This document shows positions 1-6,285 of a stretch of DNA of 12,783 nucleotides, in pieces. Source of the stretch: an uncultured Solirubrobacterales bacterium. GTDB lineage: Bacteria > Actinomycetota > Thermoleophilia > Solirubrobacterales > Solirubrobacteraceae. The DNA is taken from contig CAIKSH010000360.1 of the NCBI GenBank assembly GCA_903830015.1, positions 1-12,783 on the forward strand. The letters run 5' to 3'. Each line of letters opens with the position of its first letter. The first letter of the stretch is position 1. Under the pieces are notes generated by a model. It did no database searches and was not told where the DNA came from. It saw only the letters and a program-made list of their open reading frames with translations. The position numbers were made by a program, and so were the translations under genes.

Positions 1-1036
1 GCAGGACCTCGGCGAGTCGATCCTCGCCACCGCCGTGCCGGTCTACGCCGGGGCCCGGCCGTCCGGCGCCGTGCGCGTTACCCAGGGGGTCAACGACGTC
101 AACGAGGCGATCAGGCGCTCCTGGCTGGGCCTGGCCCTGATCGGCGCGCTGGTGATCGGGCTGGGCCTGGTCGCCGGCGTCCTCATCGCCCGGCTCATCT
201 CGGGCCCGATCGTCCGGCTCGACGGCGCCGCGCGGAGCGTCGCTTCCGGCAACCTCGACGTGCGGGCAAAGGTCGAGGGAAGCACCGAGCAGAGGACCCT
301 GGCCCGGAGCTTCAACACGATGACCGAGCGGCTCACCGTCCTGCTGGCTTCGCAGCGCGAGTTCGTGGCCGACGCCTCCCACCAGCTCCGAACGCCCCTC
401 ACCGGCCTTCGGCTGCGGCTCGAGGAGATCCGGGCCGACGCTCCCACCGACGAGCGCGAGAACGCAGACGCCGCGCTGGCCGAGGTCGACCGCCTCTCCC
501 TGATCGTCGACGACCTGCTGGAGCTGAGTCGGGCGGGAGAGGCTCCGCCGCCCGATGCGGTCACCGACCTGGACCGGGCGGTGGTTGCCGCCGGCGAGCG
601 CTGGGCCGCGGCGGCGCAGGAGGCGGGCTGTCCGCTGGCCGTCGAGCCCGGAGGGGGCGGCGTGGTCCGCTGCCACTCGACCGAACTCGACCGGATCCTC
701 GACGTCCTGCTCGAGAACGCGATCGCCTACGCGCCCGGCGGCCTGGTCGAAATCGCCTCGGCGCCCGGGACGGTGACGGTTACTGATCACGGCCCCGGGC
801 TCGAGGGCCAGTCCGCGGAGGGCCTCTTCGAGCGCTTCCACCGTGGCCAGGCCGCGAAGGCCGGGCCCGCCGGCACCGGGCTGGGCCTGGCTATCGCCCG
901 GGAGCTTGCCCTGCGCTGGGAGGCCGGCCTTCGGCTGCAGGACGGCCCGGACGGCGGAATGGTCGCGGAGCTTTCTTTTCCCGAGGCCGGTTCTTTGCCA
1001 ACCCTTTCCCGGGGCGCCCCTACGGTTGAGTCATGA
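1..1036 (+). CDS. Sensor histidine kinase, 5'-truncated by the window edge
   Basis: Two-component sensor kinase of the inner membrane that would autophosphorylate and pass phosphate to a response regulator, probably encoded just upstream outside the window. The frame is open to the left edge (first full codon at base 2), so the GTG at 35 is not the true start. Seen in order: the end of an extracytoplasmic part, a transmembrane helix (about 120-200), a HAMP domain starting SGPIVRLDGAA, a HisKA H-box FVADASHQLRTPL with the phospho-acceptor His at 380-382, then the ATPase domain with N-box LLENAIAYAPGG, G1 VTDHGPGL, F-box LFERFHRG and G2 GTGLGLAIA. All catalytic boxes look intact. It ends in an ATGA overlap with the next gene, so the two are probably translated together. 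The stimulus cannot be told because most of the sensor region is missing. Confidence 0.95.
   Translation, partial: QDLGESILATAVPVYAGARPSGAVRVTQGVNDVNEAIRRSWLGLALIGALVIGLGLVAGVLIARLISGPIVRLDGAARSVASGNLDVRAKVEGSTEQRTLARSFNTMTERLTVLLASQREFVADASHQLRTPLTGLRLRLEEIRADAPTDERENADAALAEVDRLSLIVDDLLELSRAGEAPPPDAVTDLDRAVVAAGERWAAAAQEAGCPLAVEPGGGGVVRCHSTELDRILDVLLENAIAYAPGGLVEIASAPGTVTVTDHGPGLEGQSAEGLFERFHRGQAAKAGPAGTGLGLAIARELALRWEAGLRLQDGPDGGMVAELSFPEAGSLPTLSRGAPTVES
1021..1026 (+). promoter_or_regulatory. Possible leaderless -10 (TACGGT) before the small exported protein
   Basis: TACGGT lies inside the last codons of the kinase gene, 6 bases before the ATG at 1033, at -12 to -7. That is the spacing expected if transcription starts at the start codon. 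No clear -35 is visible. The downstream gene could thus have its own transcript besides readthrough from the kinase. Confidence 0.35.
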
Positions 1037-1458
1037 AGTCGAAGGTCCTTCTCATCGGGCTCCTCTCCGTCGCTGGCCTCCTGGCCGCGGCCGGCATCAC
1101 CGTCGCCGCCGGCGAGGTCGTCTCCCGGCCGATCGGGCTGAACGGCAGCCCGGATGACCTGGGGCGTTCGCTGGCTCCCGGATCGGACAGGACGCGGACC
1201 GTGGTCGTGCGCCGGACGGTTACCTCCGGCAGTGAGAGCCGCTCCGCTCAGGACGGCTCGTCCGGGGGGTCGGGTTCGACCGGACCGTCGTCGCCGGGCG
1301 GTGAAGGCGGTTCGGGCAGCGGCAGCCCGCAGGATTCGTCCGGCAACCCGGCGCCCTCCCGGCCTTCGGGCGGGGGGGACTCCGACGACGATCGGTCAGA
1401 GGACGAAGGCCACTCGGAAGAGTCGGACGAAGAAGAAGGTCACGACGACGACGACTGA
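1033..1458 (+). CDS. Small exported Ser/Gly-rich protein with acidic His/Asp tail
   Basis: 141 residues of unrecognised function. Residues 1-26 form a signal peptide or N-terminal anchor (Lys-Ser-Lys, then a Leu/Ala/Gly core). Residues 64-115 are low-complexity Ser/Gly/Pro, and 116-141 are almost entirely Asp/Glu with two His, ending in four Asp. The middle and tail are probably disordered; the tail could bind divalent metal cations, which is inference from composition only. The ATG overlaps the kinase stop as ATGA, so it is probably in the kinase operon and may be an accessory or target of that system. Its 3' end overlaps by 19 bp the convergent M28-like gene. Alternative view: a spurious low-complexity ORF, but the good signal-like N-terminus and coupled start argue against that. 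Confidence 0.7.
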   Translation: MKSKVLLIGLLSVAGLLAAAGITVAAGEVVSRPIGLNGSPDDLGRSLAPGSDRTRTVVVRRTVTSGSESRSAQDGSSGGSGSTGPSSPGGEGGSGSGSPQDSSGNPAPSRPSGGGDSDDDRSEDEGHSEESDEEEGHDDDD

Positions 1459-2585
1459 TCGTCGGCAGCCTCGCGCCGGGAGCTGAGCTCCCGGTCGAGC
1501 TCCCTGACGATCGCTTCGCCCAGGTCGGCCACCGGCCCGGCCACCCCGTCGTTCGGGGAGTCGTCTTCGGCGTCCCCTTCAGGGCCGGAAGCCTGGGCGC
1601 CGATGGCCAGCGCCGGCCAGCGTCCACCGCGCGCCACCCCGGCCGCCGTGGCGTCCGGGCCGGAGACCGCCCGGGCACCGAGCTCGGGCCGCTCGCCGGA
1701 AGCCCGGGCCGCCGCTGACCGGAGCTGCGGATGAAGGCCGGTGGCCACCACCGTTCCGTCGCGCTTCCACCAGACGGGATCGCCCTCGCGGCAGCTCTCG
1801 ACGGCGAGGATCGCCGTATCCCGCGGGCTCATGCCCTTGCGCCGGCGCGCCCTCAGCCAGTGGCGCAGGCCGATCGCGTGGGCGTCGCCGCCGCCGGCGA
1901 AGACGACAGCGACGGCGAGGTTCTCCGGCGGGTCGGCATCGAGCCGGCCGGTCAGGTCGAGCACGGCCCCGCACGCGCTGGCATCGCTCTCGGGGCTCGC
2001 GGTGCCGCGGTCCAGCAGGGCGAGGATCATCCCGAGCAGGAAGAGCGTGGGCAGGAGCTGGGCGATGTCGAGCAGCAGGCCGCCGAAGCCGGCGAGCCGG
2101 ATAGCGACGCAGACGCCGACCAGGGCGAGGGCCACGGCATTGGCGAGGATCAGCGAGCGCGTCACGGCCGCGCTGCGGGCCGGGCGGCGGTCGTCGATCG
2201 CTGCGGTGAGGACGAGGTAGACGCCGCCGGCCGGGGGGTCGGAGTGCGGTCGGGAGACCACGTTCTGGCTGGCCCGGGCCGGCGTCAGGCGACGCAGCGG
2301 GGCAAAGCGGGTCTCGTCGGCGAGCGACAGGACGAGCGCCCCGAAGGCCACGAGCAGCCCGGCGAGCGGGTTGCGGATGGCGATCACGCTGCCCAGGACC
2401 CCGGCCCCGGCGCAGATCGCCTGCGAGAGCCACCAGTAAGGGCGTACCCAGAAGGGCTGGATCGCCGCCTGGCGCCCCATTTCGTGAAGCGACGAGGCCA
2501 GTGCCTCGGCGGCCAGCCGCTCGGCCTCGCCGAACGCCGGACGGGGCTCCTCGGGAATCGGGCCGCTGGTCGCGATGGTCGCCAC
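1440..2585 (-). CDS. Membrane protein resembling an M28 metallopeptidase, probably catalytically inactive
   Basis: 381 residues from a GTG start. The chain has the order of an M28 (aminopeptidase Y/S type) domain: NVVSRP then GVYLVLTAAID (105-131), where active enzymes have His-x-Asp; DASACGAVLDLTGRL (201-215), matching the usual DNASGVAALLELA segment; NLAVAVVFAGGGDAHAIGL (222-240), where Glu-Glu is expected; and a C-terminal SGPDATAAG segment (308-316). The first metal His is Ala129, the catalytic Glu position is Gly233, the neighbouring ligand is Asp234, and no His is seen in the final ligand segment (DDSPNDG). Hydrophobic helices lie at about 52-90, and a pair at 143-163 and 168-192 is inserted within the domain. 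The family assignment is by pattern reading and needs a profile or structure search. A non-enzymatic envelope role is inference. It diverges from the amidase over a 29-bp spacer. Confidence 0.75.
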   Translation of the reverse strand: MATIATSGPIPEEPRPAFGEAERLAAEALASSLHEMGRQAAIQPFWVRPYWWLSQAICAGAGVLGSVIAIRNPLAGLLVAFGALVLSLADETRFAPLRRLTPARASQNVVSRPHSDPPAGGVYLVLTAAIDDRRPARSAAVTRSLILANAVALALVGVCVAIRLAGFGGLLLDIAQLLPTLFLLGMILALLDRGTASPESDASACGAVLDLTGRLDADPPENLAVAVVFAGGGDAHAIGLRHWLRARRRKGMSPRDTAILAVESCREGDPVWWKRDGTVVATGLHPQLRSAAARASGERPELGARAVSGPDATAAGVARGGRWPALAIGAQASGPEGDAEDDSPNDGVAGPVADLGEAIVRELDRELSSRREAADDQSSSS

Positions 2586-2594
2586 TGCGCGGGG

Positions 2595-2600
2595 AGACTA
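2595..2600 (-). promoter_or_regulatory. Predicted -10 (TAGTCT) for the M28-like gene
   Basis: On the minus strand TAGTCT ends 9 bases before the GTG at 2585. It shares its TA dinucleotide with the forward hexamer at 2599-2604, so both genes appear to be driven from one symmetrical -10 region (core ACTAGT, 2597-2602). No recognisable -35 on either side. Confidence 0.45.
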
Positions 2601-2604
2601 GTGT
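2599..2604 (+). promoter_or_regulatory. Predicted -10 (TAGTGT) for the amidase operon
   Basis: TAGTGT ends 10 bases before the ATG at 2615, giving a leader of only a few bases. GGGGAG at 2591-2596 is too far from the ATG to act as a ribosome site, which favours near-leaderless translation. Confidence 0.45.
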
Positions 2605-2614
2605 TCGACCCACG

Positions 2615-4018
2615 ATGGACGCCACCGATCTCGCCTACGCAGGAGCGGCGCGCCAGGCGCAGATGGTGCGTGACGGCGAATGCACCGCGCGCGAGGTGGT
2701 GGCGGCGACGCTCGAGCGGATCGCCGAGGTGGACCCGCTCCTCAATGCCTACCGGGTGGTCTTCGCCGAAGAGGCCCTTGCCGAAGCCGACCGGGTCGAC
2801 GCGCAGGGCGGGACGGCGGAGGAGAAGCCCCTCCTCGGCGTGCCGGTACCGGTCAAGGACGACACCGACGTGGCCGGCGAGCGGACGGCCTGGGGGAGCC
2901 TGGCTACCAGCCGGGCCCCGGCGCCGCAGGACGCCGACGTGACCGCCCGGCTGCGCGAGGCCGGCGCGGTGATCATCGGCAAGACCAACGTCCCCGAGCT
3001 GACTATCTGGCCGCTCTGCGAGACGCTGGCCTTCGGGTCCACCCGCAACCCGTGGAACCTCGACTTCACAACCGGCGGATCGAGCGGCGGCTCCGGCGCG
3101 GCCGCCGCCGCCGGACTGTGCGGGGTGGCCCACGGTTCCGACGGGGCCGGCTCGGTGCGTATTCCGGCCTCGTTCAACGGCCTCTTCGGCCTCAAACCCC
3201 AGCGCGACCGGATCTCGCTGGGCCCGAACCACTTCGACGGCTGGAACGGGCTCACCGTCTACGGTCCCCTGGCAAGGTCGGTGGCCGACGCGGCCCTCTT
3301 CATGGACGCCGCCGCCTCCGACGGCCCGCCCGGCGGCTTTGCGGCGGCGACGCAGGCCGATCCCGGCAAGCTGCGGATCGCGATCTCGGTCAAGCCGCCT
3401 CCCGGCGCGCTCACCCGGCTGGGAGACGAGCAGCTGGCCGCCGTCCACCGCACCGCCGACGTCCTGCGTGACCTCGGCCACGACGTCTTCGAGCGCGAGA
3501 TCGAGTACCCGCAGGCGGCGTTCCTGACCACCGTCGCCCGCTACCTGCGCTCGATCAACGACGACGTCGGAACGCTCCCCCATCCCGAGCGCCTCGAGCG
3601 CCGAACCCGCAATATGGCACGGCTCGGGGGCCTGATCTCCGACGCGCGGCTGGCCCAGGCCCGCGCCGCCGAGCCGGCCATAGCGGCCCAGGTGAACACG
3701 ATCTTCGAGGGAGCCGACGCCGTGCTGATGCCCGGGCCGGCCAACCGGCCGTTCGAGGTCGGCGAGCTGCATGGGCGCGGCGCGCTCTGGACCCTCAACG
3801 CCGCCGCCGGTCGCGTTCCCTGGTACGGGGTCTGGAACACGATCGGCCAGCCGGCGGCCTCGCTCCCGGCCGGCTTCGACTCATTCGGGCTGCCGCTCTC
3901 GGCCCAGCTGGGCGGGCGTCCCGGCGACGAGATCACCCTCCTGCAGCTCGGCTGGCAGGTCGAGCAGGCCAGCCAGTGGGTCGACCGCCGCCCGCCGCTA
4001 GACCTCGTCGCCGCGTGA
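2615..4018 (+). CDS. Amidase, amidase-signature family
   Basis: 467 residues, typical family length. It hydrolyses a carboxamide or related C-N bond in the cytoplasm by the Ser-cisSer-Lys mechanism. Visible: catalytic Lys81 in GVPVPVKDDTDVAGE; the Gly/Ser-rich signature TTGGSSGGSGAAAAAG (152-167) carrying the cis-Ser (156/157); nucleophile Ser180 in HGSDGAGSVRIPASFNG; and GLFGLKPQRDR. No signal peptide is seen. The ATG at 2615 is chosen over upstream in-frame codons because those would run through the divergent promoter region and the neighbouring gene. The GAGSVRIPAS form is common in actinobacterial amidases and nylon-oligomer-type hydrolases, but the substrate cannot be read from sequence; it is not a GatA call, since no gatB or gatC is adjacent. 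The stop overlaps the next start (GTGA), so it heads an operon with the phosphatase and perhaps the oxidoreductase. Confidence 0.93.
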   Translation: MDATDLAYAGAARQAQMVRDGECTAREVVAATLERIAEVDPLLNAYRVVFAEEALAEADRVDAQGGTAEEKPLLGVPVPVKDDTDVAGERTAWGSLATSRAPAPQDADVTARLREAGAVIIGKTNVPELTIWPLCETLAFGSTRNPWNLDFTTGGSSGGSGAAAAAGLCGVAHGSDGAGSVRIPASFNGLFGLKPQRDRISLGPNHFDGWNGLTVYGPLARSVADAALFMDAAASDGPPGGFAAATQADPGKLRIAISVKPPPGALTRLGDEQLAAVHRTADVLRDLGHDVFEREIEYPQAAFLTTVARYLRSINDDVGTLPHPERLERRTRNMARLGGLISDARLAQARAAEPAIAAQVNTIFEGADAVLMPGPANRPFEVGELHGRGALWTLNAAAGRVPWYGVWNTIGQPAASLPAGFDSFGLPLSAQLGGRPGDEITLLQLGWQVEQASQWVDRRPPLDLVAA

Positions 4019-4782
4019 GCGAGCCGGATAACGCGGCGCTCCTGGCCGTGGCCGACGAAGCGGCACGGGCCGCCGCCGCGGTCCTCCTGGAACACCGCGG
4101 CCGGGCCGGTGGCGAGGTCGGGACCAAGAGCACCCCCACCGACCCGGTAACCGAGGCCGACCTGGCCGGTGAGGAGGCGATCCGCGCGGTGATCCACCGG
4201 CACCGGCCCGAAGACACGGTGGTCGGCGAGGAGGGCGGAGAGGCGGCCGGCTCGACCGGGCTGCGCTGGCTGGTGGACCCGCTGGACGGGACGGTCAACT
4301 ACATCTACGGCCACCCGCTGTGGTGCGTTTCGGTGGCCTGCGTGAACCACGCCGGGGTCGTCTACGACCCGGTAGCCGGCGAGTGCTTCACGGCGGCCGC
4401 CGGGGGCGCGCCGGAGCTCAACGGCGGGCCGGTGGCGCCGACGATGGTCGACGAGCTGGACCGCTGCCTGCTGGCCACCGGCTTTGGCTACGACCCCGAG
4501 GTGCGCCGTGCCCAGGCCGAAACGGTGGCCCGGCTGCTGCCGCTGGTCCGGGACATCCGCCGCGGCGGCAGCGCGGCCCTCGACCTGGCCTGGCTGGCCG
4601 CGGGTCGCTGCGACGCCTACTTCGAGAGGGGCGTGAAGGAGTGGGACGTGGCCGCCGGGCGGGTCATCTGCGAGGCGGCGGGGCTTGAGGTCCGCGAGCT
4701 CGAGCCGGCCGGCGGCCAGCCCTGGGGCATCATGGCCTGCGCGCCGGGGCTCGCCGACGAGCTCCAGGCTCTCCTGGCCTGA
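4015..4782 (+). CDS. Inositol-monophosphatase-family phosphatase
   Basis: 255 residues from a GTG that overlaps the amidase stop (GTGA); an upstream in-frame codon at 3976 would extend far into the amidase and is less likely. Mg-dependent phosphatase of the FIG superfamily, acting on small phosphate esters such as inositol-1-phosphate, histidinol phosphate or similar. Metal and catalytic motifs are all present: GEEGGE with Glu72, WLVDPLDGTVNYIYGHP with Asp88 and Asp91, the GGSAALDLAWLAAG helix (184-197) and EWDVAAG with Asp211. The family cannot be split confidently by eye into SuhB, HisN or ImpA types. There are no his genes beside it, so histidinol phosphatase has no contextual support. Tight coupling to the amidase suggests a shared transcript rather than a proven shared pathway. 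Confidence 0.92.
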   Translation: MSEPDNAALLAVADEAARAAAAVLLEHRGRAGGEVGTKSTPTDPVTEADLAGEEAIRAVIHRHRPEDTVVGEEGGEAAGSTGLRWLVDPLDGTVNYIYGHPLWCVSVACVNHAGVVYDPVAGECFTAAAGGAPELNGGPVAPTMVDELDRCLLATGFGYDPEVRRAQAETVARLLPLVRDIRRGGSAALDLAWLAAGRCDAYFERGVKEWDVAAGRVICEAAGLEVRELEPAGGQPWGIMACAPGLADELQALLA

Positions 4783-4795
4783 GCGCCTGCGGCGG

Positions 4796-4801
4796 TATCT
4801 T
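4796..4801 (+). promoter_or_regulatory. Predicted leaderless -10 (TATCTT) before the FAD oxidoreductase
   Basis: TATCTT ends 7 bases before the ATG at 4809 and lies in the 26-bp gap after the phosphatase stop. The same hexamer precedes the membrane-protein gene that starts at 8651 on the other strand. There is no Shine-Dalgarno-like sequence in the gap. It may give this gene its own start within the operon. Confidence 0.45.
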
Positions 4802-4808
4802 GGCGGCG

Positions 4809-6200
4809 ATGGAGCACACCGCTACCGGCTGGTGGATCGAGGAGGCCGGCGGACCGCCGCCGGCGCAGGCTCCCCTGGAGGGTCCGGTCGACGCCGACGT
4901 GGTCGTGATCGGCGCCGGATACCTGGGAATGTGGACGGCCTGGCAGCTGCTGGAGCGCGACCCGGAGACCGAGGTAGTCATCGTTGAGTCCGGGCAGGCC
5001 GGCCACGGCCCGAGCGGCCGCAACGGGGGCTTCGTAAACGGCTACTGGGAGTACGTGCCGGAGCTGGCCTCCCGCTTCGGCCTCGACCCGGCGATCGAGC
5101 TGGCCCGGCAGGCCGACCGCTCGATACTCGAGATCGGCGAGTTCTGCCGCAGGGGCAAGGTCGACGCCTGGTACCACCAGGCTCCGCACCTGGAGATCTC
5201 AACCGCCCCCTACCAGGACGGCGCCTGGCGCGAGGCCCTGTGGGGGCTGAACCGGTTCGGTATCGACGACGAAGTGGTCGAGCTCGTTCCCGCGCAGGTC
5301 GACCAGCTCTGTTTCTCCCCGGTCTTTCGGGGCGGCGCCTGGAAGCGGATCGGGGCCACCGTCCAGCCGGCACGCCTGGCCTTCGGCCTGCGCTCGGCGC
5401 TCCTGGCCCGCGGGGTCCGGCTCTTTGAGCACAGCGAGGTGTGCGAGATCGACCAGGGCGAGCACTCGATCACCGTCCGGACCGGGCGCGGGCGAGTCCA
5501 CGCCTCGCATGCGGTCCTCGCGGTCAACTGGCGAACGACCCGCTGGCCGGCCTTCTCGCGCGAGGTCAGCGTCGCCTCGAGCCACATCGTCCTCACTGAG
5601 CCGGTCCCCGACGTGATCGAGGAGATCGGCTGGACCGGCGGCGAGGCGATCACCGACTGCCAGAAGATGATCCATTACTTCCGGACCACCCGTGACGGCC
5701 GTATCGCCTTCGGCTGGGGCGGAGGCCGGATGGCCGCCGGCGGCCTCCACTCGCCCGACCTCGACGTCGACCTCGAGGTGGTCGAGCGCACGGCGGCCAC
5801 GATGCGCCGCTTCTTCCCGGCCCTGGAGGGGCGCGAGATCACCCACGCCTGGGGCGGCCCGATCGATGTCGCCCCGCGGACGCTGCCGATCTACCGCAGC
5901 AGCGGGCGCCTGCACGCCGGCTGGGGCTTTACCGGCCACGGCGTGGGGCCCTCGCACCTCGGGGGAAAGATCCTCAGCGGCCTGGCCCTCGGGGCCAGGG
6001 ACGAGTACACGAAGCTGGTGCTCGTCGAGCCGCCGGTCAAGACCTTCCCGCCGGAGCCGGCGCGAACGATCGGCGGCAACCTGATCCGCGGCGCCATGAT
6101 CCGGCGCGAGGACGCCCAGGCCGCCGGGGAGCCGGTAGGCCCGGTCACCGGCCTGATCAGCCAGCTGCCGAAGCTGATCGGCCTCAACCTTCCGCGCTGA
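4809..6200 (+). CDS. FAD-dependent oxidoreductase, D-amino-acid oxidase/gamma-glutamylputrescine oxidase-like
   Basis: 463 residues. Flavoprotein of the DAO superfamily expected to oxidise an amine or amino acid to an imine with FAD. Seen: after a 28-residue N-terminal stretch that begins near an aromatic GWWIEE, the Rossmann dinucleotide fold DVVVIGAGYLGMWTAWQLLE (Gly35-x-Gly-x-x-Gly40) ending at acidic Glu60; the flavin-site segment GHGPSGRNGGFV (65-76); and the C-terminal FAD contact region HAWGGPIDVAPRTLPIY (346-362) followed by GFTGHGVGPSHLGGKILSGLALG (373-395 region). These resemble PuuB-like proteins. The ATG at 4809 is preferred over the TTG at 4800 because of the -10 hexamer just upstream. 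The extra C-terminus (about 405-463) carries prolines and basic residues. With the amidase upstream an amide-to-amine-to-aldehyde route is conceivable, but this is inference; no aldehyde dehydrogenase or glutamine-synthetase-like gene is present. Confidence 0.9.
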   Translation: MEHTATGWWIEEAGGPPPAQAPLEGPVDADVVVIGAGYLGMWTAWQLLERDPETEVVIVESGQAGHGPSGRNGGFVNGYWEYVPELASRFGLDPAIELARQADRSILEIGEFCRRGKVDAWYHQAPHLEISTAPYQDGAWREALWGLNRFGIDDEVVELVPAQVDQLCFSPVFRGGAWKRIGATVQPARLAFGLRSALLARGVRLFEHSEVCEIDQGEHSITVRTGRGRVHASHAVLAVNWRTTRWPAFSREVSVASSHIVLTEPVPDVIEEIGWTGGEAITDCQKMIHYFRTTRDGRIAFGWGGGRMAAGGLHSPDLDVDLEVVERTAATMRRFFPALEGREITHAWGGPIDVAPRTLPIYRSSGRLHAGWGFTGHGVGPSHLGGKILSGLALGARDEYTKLVLVEPPVKTFPPEPARTIGGNLIRGAMIRREDAQAAGEPVGPVTGLISQLPKLIGLNLPR

Positions 6201-6245
6201 GGAAGGCGTCACGGCTTGCCCGGCCAGCGGTCTCTGCTGAAGCCG

Positions 6246-6263
6246 GGCCCGAAACGACGGGCC
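6246..6263 (+). terminator. Possible hairpin after the amidase cluster
   Basis: GGCCCG and CGGGCC form a perfect 6-bp stem around the 6-base loop AAACGA, 45 bases past the oxidoreductase stop. No T-tract follows, so it is at best a weak or factor-dependent terminator; in DNA this GC-rich it may be chance. Confidence 0.25.
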
Positions 6264-6285
6264 TTCGGCCGTGTTTGAGCCTACG

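Noticed and set aside
35..37. GTG at 35 as the start of the histidine kinase
   Set aside because: The frame is open upstream to the window edge and the first membrane helix and sensor part are missing; the gene is simply cut by the window.
1731..2942. Plus-strand open frame across the M28-like gene and the start of the amidase
   Set aside because: Gly/Arg/Asp-rich with no motifs, and it crosses the divergent promoter spacer and two better genes.
2384..3772. Minus-strand open frame of 462 codons opposite the amidase
   Set aside because: Lies antisense to a clear amidase, Arg/Gly/Val-rich without domain signatures; a typical by-product of high GC in codon position 3.
4800..4802. TTG at 4800 as start of the FAD oxidoreductase
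   Set aside because: It overlaps the TATCTT promoter hexamer; the ATG at 4809 is nine bases on and better placed.
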